Positions 44,971 through 53,599 of a stretch of DNA of 64,000 nt are shown one piece after another (the first letter of the stretch is position 1; each line of letters begins with the position of its first letter). This DNA is from Cellulomonas alba. Its GTDB lineage: Bacteria > Actinomycetota > Actinomycetes > Actinomycetales > Cellulomonadaceae. The notes beneath the pieces are model-generated. The model searched no databases. It worked only from the letters and a program-made list of their open reading frames with translations, and was not told the origin of the DNA. Location: assembly GCF_030362835.1 (NCBI RefSeq), contig NZ_JAUCGQ010000002.1:434001-498000 (forward strand), read 5' to 3'. A program made the translations under genes and the position numbers.

Positions 44971-45954
44971 ATCAGCGAGCCCCGCATCAACGATCGGATC
45001 CGCGTCGCCGAGGTCCGCCTGGTCGGCCCGAACGGCGAGCAGGTCGGCATCGTCCGCGTGGAGGACGCCCTGCGCCTTGCCCAGGACGCCGACCTCGACC
45101 TGGTCGAGGTCGCACCCGACGCCCGTCCGCCCGTGGTCAAGATCATGGACTTCGGCAAGTTCAAGTACGAGGCGGACATGAAGGCGCGCGAGGCGCGTCG
45201 CAACCAGACCAACACGGTCCTCAAGGAGATCCGCTTCCGGCTCAAGATCGACCCGCACGACTACGGGACGAAGAAGGGCCACGTCGAGCGCTTCCTCAAG
45301 GCCGGCGACAAGGTCAAGGTCATGATCATGTTCCGTGGCCGCGAGCAGTCGCGCCCGGAGATGGGTATCCGCCTGCTGCAGCGTCTTGCCGACGACGTCG
45401 CGGAGCTCGGCTTCGTCGAGAGCTCGCCGAAGCAGGACGGCCGCAACATGATCATGGTGCTCGGCCCGGTCAAGAAGAAGGCGGAGCAGCGCAGCGAGCA
45501 GCGCCGCGCGGCGGCCGCTCAGGCGCCGCAGGCCGCCGAGGCTCCGGCCGCCGCTGCGCCGGCCCGCGCTGCTGCGGCTCCGGCCGCTGCTGCCCCGGCC
45601 GCCGCTGCCCAGGCCCCGGCCGCTGCCGCGCCGGCCCCCGTCGCTGCTGCCCCGGCCGCAGCTGCTCCGGCCCCGGCCGTCGCTGAGGAGGCTCCCGCCG
45701 CCGCTCCGGCGCCGGCCGCCGCTCCGGTCGAGGCCGCACCCGCCGCCGCGGCGCCGGCACCCACCGAGGCGCCCGCCACGCCGCGTCCGGCGGCTCGCGC
45801 CGCGGCCCCGCGTCCGTCCGCCCCGCGCCCCGCGGCGCCGCGTGCGGCCGCGTCGGGCACCGCGGCGACCCCCAAGCCGGTCCCGGGTGGCGCGCCGAAG
45901 CCGACGCCCCGCCCGACGCCTGCCCGACGGACGGCGCCCCCCGCGTCGAGCTGA
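44971..45954 (+). CDS. infC: Translation initiation factor IF-3, AUC start, long Ala/Pro C-terminal tail
   Basis: A 327-aa protein. Residues 1-170 are a complete IF-3: N domain with [12 protein letters not shown] and [14 protein letters not shown], linker, and C domain with [36 protein letters not shown] and [14 protein letters not shown]-3 binds the 30S subunit and checks start codons. The conserved N terminus begins at ATC (44971), with GAGGAG 6 nt before it. No ATG, GTG or TTG occurs between the upstream in-frame stop at 44908 and this point; the first ordinary start, GTG at 45058, would delete 29 conserved residues. Residues 171-327 are an Ala/Pro-rich extension absent from typical IF-3 (about 180-200 aa). 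Confidence 0.93.
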   Translation: MSEPRINDRIRVAEVRLVGPNGEQVGIVRVEDALRLAQDADLDLVEVAPDARPPVVKIMDFGKFKYEADMKAREARRNQTNTVLKEIRFRLKIDPHDYGTKKGHVERFLKAGDKVKVMIMFRGREQSRPEMGIRLLQRLADDVAELGFVESSPKQDGRNMIMVLGPVKKKAEQRSEQRRAAAAQAPQAAEAPAAAAPARAAAAPAAAAPAAAAQAPAAAAPAPVAAAPAAAAPAPAVAEEAPAAAPAPAAAPVEAAPAAAAPAPTEAPATPRPAARAAAPRPSAPRPAAPRAAASGTAATPKPVPGGAPKPTPRPTPARRTAPPASS

Positions 45955-46043
45955 CCCAGAACCACGGACGCCGGCCCGCCCGACGTCCGCGAGAAACGAG
46001 CCGCACGGACCCGTGCGGCGAGAACGAAGGAGACACGGCAGCC

Positions 46044-46238
46044 ATGCCGAAGAACAAGACGCACTCCGGTGCCAAGAAGCGCTTCCGGGTGACCGGGACC
46101 GGCAAGGTCATGCGCGAGCAGGCGAACGGCCGCCACCTGCTGGAGCACAAGTCGAGCCGCCGCACGCGCCGCATCGCCGGCGACGTGGTGGTCTCCGCCG
46201 CCGACACCCCCAAGATCAAGAAGCTGCTCGGCAAGTGA
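46044..46238 (+). CDS. rpmI: 50S ribosomal protein L35
   Basis: A 64-aa basic protein beginning [20 protein letters not shown] and ending PKIKKLLGK, a full-length L35. AAGGAG lies upstream of the ATG. It is the second gene of the conserved infC-rpmI-rplT operon, 89 bp after infC and 63 bp before rplT. Confidence 0.98.
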   Translation: MPKNKTHSGAKKRFRVTGTGKVMREQANGRHLLEHKSSRRTRRIAGDVVVSAADTPKIKKLLGK

Positions 46239-46301
46239 TCCCGGCGGGCGCGCCCACCGCGCCCCCGGCTCACCTCGAGCCCTAGACGCAAGGAGCATCA
46301 C

Positions 46302-46688
46302 GTGGCACGCGTGAAGCGGGCGGTCAACGCCCAGAAGAAGCGCCGTTCGACCCTGGAGCGCGCCAGCGGCTACCGCGGCCAGCGCTCGCGCCTGTACCGC
46401 AAGGCGAAGGAGCAGGTCACCCACTCCCTCGTGTACGCCTACCGCGACCGCAAGGTGCGCAAGGGCGACTTCCGCAAGCTGTGGATCCAGCGGATCAACG
46501 CTGCGGCGCGCGAGCAGGGCCTGACCTACAACCGCCTGATCCAGGGCCTCAAGCTCGCGGGTGTCGAGGTCGACCGCCGTCTGCTCGCCGAGCTGGCCGT
46601 GAACGACGCGCCGGCGTTCGCCGCGCTCGTCCAGGTCGCGAAGGACGCGCTGCCTGCGGACGTCAACGCTCCGAAGGCCGCTGCCTGA
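46302..46688 (+). CDS. rplT: 50S ribosomal protein L20
   Basis: A 128-aa protein with the long N-terminal helix ([23 protein letters not shown] in pieces), [15 protein letters not shown], and a globular domain with [19 protein letters not shown]20 binds 23S rRNA early in assembly and in several bacteria represses this operon by binding its own leader. AAGGAG precedes the GTG start. A terminator follows. Confidence 0.98.
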   Translation: MARVKRAVNAQKKRRSTLERASGYRGQRSRLYRKAKEQVTHSLVYAYRDRKVRKGDFRKLWIQRINAAAREQGLTYNRLIQGLKLAGVEVDRRLLAELAVNDAPAFAALVQVAKDALPADVNAPKAAA

Positions 46689-46710
46689 GCGGCAGCCCCG
46701 CCTGACCGTC

Positions 46711-46745
46711 GACGCCCCCGTCACCCTCGTGGTGGCGGGGGCGTC
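46711..46745 (+). terminator. Terminator after rplT
   Basis: GACGCCCCCG and CACC pair with GGTG and CGGGGGCGTC, a 14-bp stem with one mismatch, about 22 nt after the rplT stop. It ends the infC operon. Confidence 0.8.
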
Positions 46746-46802
46746 GTCGTGCCGGGACGAAGGTCCGGGCCGCCGGAGCGGCACCGCCGTGATGCTCGGC
46801 GC

Positions 46803-47651
46803 ATGGTCGGCGTGACGGCGGCTCCGGAGCCAGGGACGAAGAGTGCGCCGCGGCGACGGCGCGGTCCCGGGTGGGTGCCGCGCGAGCACGGGGCGTGGGC
46901 GATGCTCGTGGTACCCGTCGTGGTCGGCGCCGTCGTGGGTGGCCCCGCCTGGCGGCACGTGCTGCTGCTCGCGGCGTGGCTCGCCGCGTACCTGGCGTTC
47001 CACGCCACGGCGCTGTGGCTGCGTGCGTCGCGCCGGCCCCGGTACCTGGCGCCGGTGCGGGCGTACGCCGCGGCGACCGCCGTGCTCGGCGTCGCGCTCG
47101 TGGCGAGCGCGCCGAGCCTGCTGGGGTGGGCGCCGGTGTACGCGGTGCTGCTCGCCGTGAGCCTGCGGTGCTCGGCGCGACGCGCGGACCGGTCCTGGCT
47201 GAACGACGGCGTCACCGTGCTGGCCGCGGCGCTCATGGCGGTCGTCGCCGCGGGGCTCGGGACCCACGGGTCGACGCGCGGGTCGTGGCTGGTGCCCCCG
47301 GGGGGCGCGGATGCGGGCGCATGGGCGGTCGCGGGCGTGGTGGGCGCCTACTTCCTCGGGACGGTGCCCTACGTGAAGACCCTGCTGCGGGCACGGGGCA
47401 GCGTCGCGGTGCTCGCCGTCTCGCGGGCGTACCACGCGCTCCTGCTCGTCGTCGCGGCGGTACTGGCGGCGACGGGTGTCCTGCCGCCCGTGGTCGGGTG
47501 TGTGCTCGTCGCGGTGGCGCTCGGGCTGCTGGTGCGCGCGGTCGTGGTGCCGCGTCGCCGTCCGTGGCCCTCCGCGCGGGCGATCGGCCTCGGGGAGGTC
47601 GCGGCCACCGTGGTGGTCACCGCCGCCGCGCTCGCGGTCGCGCTCGCCTGA
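46803..47651 (+). CDS. YwiC-like membrane protein
   Basis: A 282-aa membrane protein with about eight hydrophobic segments. The N-terminal PREHGAWAMLVVPVVVGAVVGG is the signature of the YwiC-like family, and YFLGTVPYVKTLLRARG is also typical. The topology recalls UbiA-type prenyltransferases, but no Asp-rich motif was seen. Function is unknown. The ATG at 46803 is chosen; a GTG at 46749 would add 18 Arg-rich residues. A GATGCT ends 6 bp before the ATG, a weak leaderless-type match. Confidence 0.75.
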   Translation: MVGVTAAPEPGTKSAPRRRRGPGWVPREHGAWAMLVVPVVVGAVVGGPAWRHVLLLAAWLAAYLAFHATALWLRASRRPRYLAPVRAYAAATAVLGVALVASAPSLLGWAPVYAVLLAVSLRCSARRADRSWLNDGVTVLAAALMAVVAAGLGTHGSTRGSWLVPPGGADAGAWAVAGVVGAYFLGTVPYVKTLLRARGSVAVLAVSRAYHALLLVVAAVLAATGVLPPVVGCVLVAVALGLLVRAVVVPRRRPWPSARAIGLGEVAATVVVTAAALAVALA

Positions 47652-47671
47652 GGGTCGCCGAGGGCGGCGCC

Positions 47672-50053
47672 TCACATCGAGGCGACGAACGGCCCCAGCG
47701 TGTCGAGCGTCGCCGCGAGCAGTGACTCGCGGACCGCGTGCACGTCCCGGCGGTAGGCGTCCGGCCGGTCGAGCACGTCCGTCGTCAGCTCGGTGAGGCG
47801 ACGGCCGAGGTCGCGGTCGTCGACGCGGACGCCCCACTCGGGGTGCCGGACGTCGTCGAGGAAGTACTGCAGCTTCGGGTGCGAGACGAGGCTCACGATC
47901 GGCGTGCCGAGCCCGATCGGGATCATGCCCGCGTGGCCCCGCATGCCGATGACGAGCGCGGCGGCGCGGAGCAGCGCGGTCGTCGTCTCGATGCCGAGCC
48001 GGAAGAAGCTGTCGACCGGGACGCGCGTGCCGTGCTCGCGGTACAGGTCGATCGCGATGCGCTCGTCCGGGATGGTGTGCGCGGCGACGCGCACGTGCGC
48101 GCGGCCCTCGACGGCTCGCACGAACCGGTCGATCTCCCGCAGGAAGCGCGGGTAGTCGTCCTTGAACCGCAGAGCCGAGCGGTCGTACGCGACGTTGAGG
48201 TACACCACCGGGGCATCCGCCCGCGGCGCGGGCTCGGGCGTCATCGGGTCGGCGAACCTCGGGTCGCCCAGCAGGCCGAGGACCGTCGTCGGGCACGGGA
48301 GGTAGGTGACGCGGTCGGCGAGCGACGGCGGCAGCAGGTCGCGGACGCGCTCGATCGAGCCGTGGTTGCGCAGGCCCACGAATGCCGCCCGCTCGACGAC
48401 CCCCACGAGCGACTCACGGAACCGGCTCCCGACGAAGCGCTGTCCCTCGAACACGTTGTAGCCGACCGCCACGAGCCCGAGCGGCACGTCGAGCCGGTCC
48501 AGGCTCGCGTCCGGCACGTTCCACTGCCAGCCGGAGTTCCCGTTGGGCGCGGTGTCCGGCAGGAACAGGCCGCCGCCGCCGACGAGCAGGCCGCGCGTCT
48601 GGTTGACCCGCTCGACGGCGTCGTCGTCGAGCACCTGGTGCACGTGCAGGCCCTCCCACGACGAGACGGCGCGCACGTGCGAGACGGCCGCGCGCACCGC
48701 GACGGGCAGCAGCAGGTCGCCGTAGTTGCCGAGGTCGTCGACGTAGAACGCGGCGTGCGCGAGCGGGACGCCGCCCGGGTCGGTGGGGGAGTCGACGCCC
48801 GCGTCGGCCCGGGGGCGCCCCGCGCGGGCGTGCACGAGGCGAGCCTTGTGCCGCAGCGGGTCGAGCGCGAGCGTCTCGCGCGCCTGCGCGCGGGCGGTCT
48901 CGAGGTCGTTGACGGTCCACGCGATCTCGGCGAGCAGCAGGTGCGCGTCGGCTGCCCGCGGCCCGGTGACGGCCGTCGTGGCGAGCACGCGCGCGTCGTC
49001 GTAGCGGGAGACCGCGACGTACGCCTGCGCGAGTGCGAGCGCGTAGTCGGCGTCGAGCCGGCCGTGCTCGAGGGCGCGGCGCTCGAGGAGCTGCGCGGCG
49101 CCGGCGAAGTCGCCCGCCTCGCGCAGGCGCTGCGCGGCGGGCAGCACGTCCTCGCCCCGCGCGGCGAGCTCGGGTGAGGGCGCGCCGGCGTGGCCCGCGC
49201 CGTCGCGGAGCTGCCGGGCGCGCTCCTTGTAGTACGTCGCACGCGCGGTCGACGCGAGGTGGCCCTGCTCCGCGAGGTCGCCGACGGCGGCGAGGAAGTC
49301 GGCGTCGGGCAGGTCGTACGCGTCCCAGCGGTCCTCGAGCAGCCGGTAGCCGTGCTCGCCGCCGTCCCAGGGCTTGAACTTGCCGGTGAAGTGCAGGATC
49401 GCCACGTCCGCCGGCGCCGCGTCGCCGCGCTTGGTCGCGCGCTTGACCCAGTTGAACCGGCGGGGCAGGCGCACGTAGTCGCCGTCGAGCGCCGCGGTGA
49501 GCACGCCCTGGTCGTGGCGGTCCAGCTCGTAGGCGCCGCTCTCGCCGATCGCGTCGAGCCCGTCGGCGAAGGTGCCGTCCGTGAGCGAACCGTCGATCAC
49601 GAGCAGGCCGCTGTTGAGCTTGCGGCCGCCGTCCGCGTCGAACAGCTGGGGCACCGCGGCGAGCGGTGCGTCGAGCTCGAACAGCTCGTCGAGCCGGTCG
49701 AGCACGACCATGTCGGTGTCGAGCGTGACGAGCGTGCGGTATCCGGTCAGGCGGAACGCGTCGAGGATGAAGTACGCCTTCGTGTACAGGTAGTTCGACG
49801 CGTCGCCCTTGACGTAACGCTCGTAGCGCGCGGCGTCGACGCGCACGAACCGGAGGTCGGGACGCAGTGCGAGCGCGCGCGACACGTGCGCGGGGTCGAG
49901 GCCGTCGTGGAGCACCACGAAGTCCGCGTCGAGGTCGGGGTTCGTCAGCGTCAGGCTCTTGAGCAGCACGACGAAGCCGGGGAAGTAGGCGTCGTCGACG
50001 AACGACACGAAGGCGCGCGGGCCGCGGGCCGCGTCGGAGGTCGGCTGGGTCAT
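47672..50053 (-). CDS. Fusion of GT8-like glycosyltransferase, TPR segment and polysaccharide pyruvyltransferase
   Basis: A 793-aa protein. The N-terminal region (1-255) resembles GT8/glycogenin-type enzymes: FVSFVDDAYFPGFVVLLKSL, the DTD metal motif at 112-114 (VTLDTDMVVLD), KLNSGLLVIDG and HFTGKFKPW. A helical TPR-like region (about 290-410) follows. The C-terminal region (about 430-780) matches polysaccharide pyruvyltransferases: DDLGNYGDLLLP, GLLVGGGGLFL, GLRNHGSIERVRDLL and MRGHAGMIPIGLGTPIVSL. It probably adds a sugar and a pyruvyl ketal to a surface glycan. GAGGTG precedes the ATG. It lies 5 bp downstream of the GT29-like gene. Confidence 0.82.
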   Translation of the reverse strand: MTQPTSDAARGPRAFVSFVDDAYFPGFVVLLKSLTLTNPDLDADFVVLHDGLDPAHVSRALALRPDLRFVRVDAARYERYVKGDASNYLYTKAYFILDAFRLTGYRTLVTLDTDMVVLDRLDELFELDAPLAAVPQLFDADGGRKLNSGLLVIDGSLTDGTFADGLDAIGESGAYELDRHDQGVLTAALDGDYVRLPRRFNWVKRATKRGDAAPADVAILHFTGKFKPWDGGEHGYRLLEDRWDAYDLPDADFLAAVGDLAEQGHLASTARATYYKERARQLRDGAGHAGAPSPELAARGEDVLPAAQRLREAGDFAGAAQLLERRALEHGRLDADYALALAQAYVAVSRYDDARVLATTAVTGPRAADAHLLLAEIAWTVNDLETARAQARETLALDPLRHKARLVHARAGRPRADAGVDSPTDPGGVPLAHAAFYVDDLGNYGDLLLPVAVRAAVSHVRAVSSWEGLHVHQVLDDDAVERVNQTRGLLVGGGGLFLPDTAPNGNSGWQWNVPDASLDRLDVPLGLVAVGYNVFEGQRFVGSRFRESLVGVVERAAFVGLRNHGSIERVRDLLPPSLADRVTYLPCPTTVLGLLGDPRFADPMTPEPAPRADAPVVYLNVAYDRSALRFKDDYPRFLREIDRFVRAVEGRAHVRVAAHTIPDERIAIDLYREHGTRVPVDSFFRLGIETTTALLRAAALVIGMRGHAGMIPIGLGTPIVSLVSHPKLQYFLDDVRHPEWGVRVDDRDLGRRLTELTTDVLDRPDAYRRDVHAVRESLLAATLDTLGPFVASM

Positions 50054-50058
50054 CGTCG

Positions 50059-51567
50059 TCACCTCAGGCTGATCGTGATGTCGGTGGCGGAGACGGCGCG
50101 ATCCATCACCCACGCGCGTTCCGCGTCATACGAGTGGGCGGCGGCGACCGGCAGGTGCATCGCCTGGTCGAGGCGGTACGCGCCGCCGGCGTAGAAGTCG
50201 AAGCCGACCAGGTCGATCGCGGTGCTGACGTCGAGGAAGTCGATCAGCCGCAGCACGTTGAAGCCCGTGGTCGGCACCTTGAAGCGGAGGCGGTCCTCCT
50301 CGGAGAACAGCGTCCGGGCCGGCCAGCGCAGCGACTCGTCGCCGAGGAACCGTTGGGCGTGCGGGTCGACGTGCGCGACGACGGACGTCCGCCAGAGGTC
50401 GCGCTTGCCGCTGAACACGAGCCGGACGTCGACCGGGTGCGACCAGTTGAAGTCGTGCAGGTGGATCGTCGCGTGGAGGTTCGTGCGGGTGCCGGTGTGC
50501 GGTGCGTCGAGCCGGAACGAGTTGAACCGGACCACGACGTCGTGCTCGTCGACGAAGCCGCCCACGCGGTGCTCGAGCAGCCGGGCGGAGTTCGCGACGA
50601 GGCAGACCGACCGGCCGGCGAGGTACTCGCGCAGGCCCGAGAGGTCGAGGGTCCGCAGCAGCACCGCGTCGTCCGCGGAGAGGCGGCCGGCGTCGGGCGC
50701 ACGGCGGGCGCGCACCACGGCGTCGACGAGCGGCTCGACGGCGTGCAGGGGCTCGCCTGCGGTGACCGTCCGCGCGAGCACCGCGTCGAACGTCGCGCCG
50801 AACCCCGGCGAGGGTCGCTCGTGCGCGGTCGCGCGGCGCACGCTCGCGAGCGCCGCGGCGAACACCGGCACCACGGACCCGGTCGAGGCGCCCGCTGCGA
50901 GCGCCGCCTCCGCCCGCGCCCAGCCGTCGACGAGGTCGTCGACGGTCACGCCGGCCGCGAGCTCCGCGAGCTCGGCGTCGAGGGTGGCCGCACGCTCCGG
51001 GTTGTCCCATGCGCCGACGTCGGCGTGGCCCAGCGTGATCCGTTCGCCCGTCAGCTGGGCGTACCGCGTCGCCGCGTCCTGGGCGCCGGCGAAGTCGCCC
51101 GTGGCGTCGAGCGCGTGCGCGAGGCCGCGCCAGCTCGCCTGCGACGCGGGCCGCGAGGCCGCCAGCAAGCGGAAGACGTCGGCCGCGAGGGTCGTCTCGC
51201 CGGCGGCGCGGGCCGCCTCGCCGACGTCGAGCAGCGCGGAGAACGCGCCGGGCAGCGCGTGCCACGGCAGCACGCCGACGGTGACGCCCGCCGACCGCAG
51301 GGCGCTGCGCCGGGACTCGCCGAGCGTCTGCGCGTGGGCGAGCGCCGCCTGGGTGAGCTGCACACGCTCGAGCCGCGAGCTCGCCGAGACCGCGGTCGCC
51401 GTCGCGGTGACGCTCGACGTCACGTCCGCGTGCCGGAGGTTGAGCCGCAGGTGCGGCGTCAGGCGCCCGCGCCGCGCGACGCGGCGGAGCGTGCCACGCA
51501 CCGCTCGCACGAGCGATGCCCGCACGCGCCTCAGCGCTGCGCGCCCCCTGCGGCGTACCTGGTTCAC
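50059..51567 (-). CDS. GT29-like (sialyltransferase-type) protein with helical N-terminal region
   Basis: A 502-aa protein. The first 60 residues are very basic. The middle (about 75-320) is an Ala-rich helical repeat region resembling TPRs. The C-terminal part (about 330-500) has a sialylmotif-like pattern: SVCLVANSARLLEHRVGGFVDEHDVVVRFN and GTRTNLHATIHLH, then VPTTGFNVLRLIDFL and DLVGFDFYAGG with a late His. This matches GT29-related bacterial proteins, but the donor sugar is unknown. The GTG at 51567 has GGGAGG upstream. It is in an operon with the pyruvyltransferase fusion and divergent from the GT4 gene. Confidence 0.68.
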   Translation of the reverse strand: MNQVRRRGRAALRRVRASLVRAVRGTLRRVARRGRLTPHLRLNLRHADVTSSVTATATAVSASSRLERVQLTQAALAHAQTLGESRRSALRSAGVTVGVLPWHALPGAFSALLDVGEAARAAGETTLAADVFRLLAASRPASQASWRGLAHALDATGDFAGAQDAATRYAQLTGERITLGHADVGAWDNPERAATLDAELAELAAGVTVDDLVDGWARAEAALAAGASTGSVVPVFAAALASVRRATAHERPSPGFGATFDAVLARTVTAGEPLHAVEPLVDAVVRARRAPDAGRLSADDAVLLRTLDLSGLREYLAGRSVCLVANSARLLEHRVGGFVDEHDVVVRFNSFRLDAPHTGTRTNLHATIHLHDFNWSHPVDVRLVFSGKRDLWRTSVVAHVDPHAQRFLGDESLRWPARTLFSEEDRLRFKVPTTGFNVLRLIDFLDVSTAIDLVGFDFYAGGAYRLDQAMHLPVAAAHSYDAERAWVMDRAVSATDITISLR

Positions 51568-51778
51568 GGGCGCCCTCCCGACGTCGCGGTCCGGCCGGCG
51601 ATCGGCTCGGACGCGCCGGATGCTAGGCGGCGCAGGTGGACGGCGGCCGACCTCCAGGCGACGTGTGTGGCCGGCACCCGAATGCGGCGTGAACAGTTCC
51701 GGCCCCACCCTGCAGCGGTGCTCGCGACGGCGCGCGGCGTGGGCATGCTGACCCGACGGCACGCACCGGTGGGGAGAG

Positions 51779-53548
51779 ATGAACGGCTCGACGACGGCGG
51801 CGGAGAACCCCGCGGGCTACGACGTCGCGTACCTGACGATGTACGTCGGCCGGCGCGACAGCGGCATCGGTTTCACCGACCGGTTCTACCTCGACGCGCT
51901 CTCGCGGTCGGCGCTCAGCACCCTCGTCGTCGGCAACGCGCTGCCGCCCGAGTACCCGGGCGACGGGCTCGCGTACACGAGCTCTGCCGCGCAGCACCGG
52001 ACGAGCGGCGTGCGCCTGCATCTCGTCAACGGCTTCGGCTCGTACGTGACTCACCAGCGGACGGGGTGGTTCCCGGAGCACTCCGGGTCGCACAAGGTCG
52101 CGATCCTCCACGAGGAGCCCGAGGCGTTCGACTTCTACGCGACGGACGTCTGGAACCGCGCGCACGTGCGCGACGTGCTGATGCCGGCGCAGGACGACTT
52201 CGTGTTCGTGTCGCGGCGGGCGCGCGACCGGTGGTCGGACGAGGCCGGGCTCGCGCCCGAACGGACGTTCGTGCTGCCGAACACCTGCGCCGAGGAGGGG
52301 CGGATCGCGGCCGAGCTCTCGGGTCGCGAGCGTCGCTCGCTGCGCGCCGAGCTGGGGATGCCCGCCGACCGGTTCGAGCTCGCTGTGGTCGGGACCGTGC
52401 AGCCGCTCAAGGCGCAGCTCGACGTCCTCGCGGCTGTCCGGCAGCTGCGCGCACGGCGGCCGGACCTGCCCGTGCACGTGAGCGTCGTGGGCCGCGTGCG
52501 GGACGCGCCGTACGGCGCCGAGCTCGAGCGGGCCGTCGCCGCGGGGCTCGTCGACGCGGTGACCCTCGTCGGCGAGGTGCCGAAGGCGACCGCGCTGCGC
52601 CACATCGCGGCCGCCGACTGCCTCGTCCTCGCGTCGCGCTCCGAGTCGATGCCGCTCGTGCTCCTCGAGGCGATGCTGCTCGGCACGCCTGTGGTGGCGA
52701 CGCGCGTCGGCGGCGTCCCCGAGGTCCTCGACGACGCACAGGCGTGCCTCGTGGAGCCAGCCGACGTCGAGGCGCTCGCGGCGGGCATCGAGCGCGCGGC
52801 GGACGACTCGGCGTGGGCGACGGGACTCGCCGACGCGGCGCGGGCTCGCTACTGGGCGGAGTTCTCGAACCACCGGTTCCGCGGGCGGTTCGACGCGCTG
52901 CTGCACGAGCTGGCGGCCCGCGCCGGCATCTCGGCGGCGCCGGCGCCCGTCGCGGAGCTCGACGGTGTCCGGCTGAACGTCTCGGAGCAGTCGGGCCGTC
53001 GCGTGCTCGACGTGGCCGGGGAGCCGCGGGGCGACGCCGTCGCCGTGCGGGCGACGCTCGCGGCGTGGCACGCGGAGCGCCCGCTCGACGAGGTCCGGTG
53101 GCGTACGGCAGGTGTCGGGCTCGCGACGCAGCTGGCGCTCGCGGCGCCCGTCGCGCGGCTGGGCCTCGAGGTGACCGGCGCGACCCCCGAGTCGCTCGTG
53201 CTCGAGCGTGCGGCCGCGACGCCGTGGGTGACGCGGGCCGAGCACCTCGCGTACGTCGGTGCCGCGGCGCACGAGGCGGAGTACGGCCGGCACGTGCGGA
53301 TGTCGCGTCGGCGCGACCGGGCGCGGGCCGACGCGGAGCTCGCGGCGGCGCGGCGCGCGGCGGAGGCCACGCCGCGTCGCGGACGGGTCTCCCTCGCGCG
53401 GCTCGTGCGTCGGCGACTCGCACGCGCGGTCCGACGCGTGCGAGCGCTGCGTCCGTCGCCCGTGCCGCGCGCGGCCCCCGCTGTCGCGACGCCGGCGTCG
53501 ACGCACCCGGGCGGCGAGCCCGCGTCCGAGGCGGCGGCGGGTCGCTGA
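51779..53548 (+). CDS. GT4-family glycosyltransferase
   Basis: A 589-aa protein. The N-terminal acceptor domain is unusual. The GT-B donor domain (about 165-370) has VVGTVQPLKAQLDVLAAV and ASRSESMPLVLLEAMLLGTPVVATRVGGVPEVL, with the E-x7-E pair at about 288-296. A C-terminal extension (about 390-589) ends in an Arg/Ala-rich tail. It transfers an activated sugar, probably to a surface glycan. It begins 211 bp from the divergent GT29-like gene; the shared gap contains no other recognisable feature. Confidence 0.85.
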   Translation: MNGSTTAAENPAGYDVAYLTMYVGRRDSGIGFTDRFYLDALSRSALSTLVVGNALPPEYPGDGLAYTSSAAQHRTSGVRLHLVNGFGSYVTHQRTGWFPEHSGSHKVAILHEEPEAFDFYATDVWNRAHVRDVLMPAQDDFVFVSRRARDRWSDEAGLAPERTFVLPNTCAEEGRIAAELSGRERRSLRAELGMPADRFELAVVGTVQPLKAQLDVLAAVRQLRARRPDLPVHVSVVGRVRDAPYGAELERAVAAGLVDAVTLVGEVPKATALRHIAAADCLVLASRSESMPLVLLEAMLLGTPVVATRVGGVPEVLDDAQACLVEPADVEALAAGIERAADDSAWATGLADAARARYWAEFSNHRFRGRFDALLHELAARAGISAAPAPVAELDGVRLNVSEQSGRRVLDVAGEPRGDAVAVRATLAAWHAERPLDEVRWRTAGVGLATQLALAAPVARLGLEVTGATPESLVLERAAATPWVTRAEHLAYVGAAAHEAEYGRHVRMSRRRDRARADAELAAARRAAEATPRRGRVSLARLVRRRLARAVRRVRALRPSPVPRAAPAVATPASTHPGGEPASEAAAGR

Positions 53549-53587
53549 TCCGGAGGCAGCGGCACGGGCCGGCCACCCGCGCGGCGC

Positions 53588-53593
53588 TAGCCT
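53588..53593 (+). promoter_or_regulatory. Leaderless-type -10 before the TrmH-family gene
   Basis: TAGCCT ends exactly 6 bp before the GTG start, with no ribosome binding site between. Confidence 0.6.
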
Positions 53594-53599
53594 CGGGGC

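Noticed and set aside
51568..51778. Gap between the GT29-like and GT4 genes considered as a 65-residue N-terminal extension of the GT29-like gene
   Set aside because: The extension is low-complexity, while the GTG at 51567 has a GGGAGG ribosome binding site.
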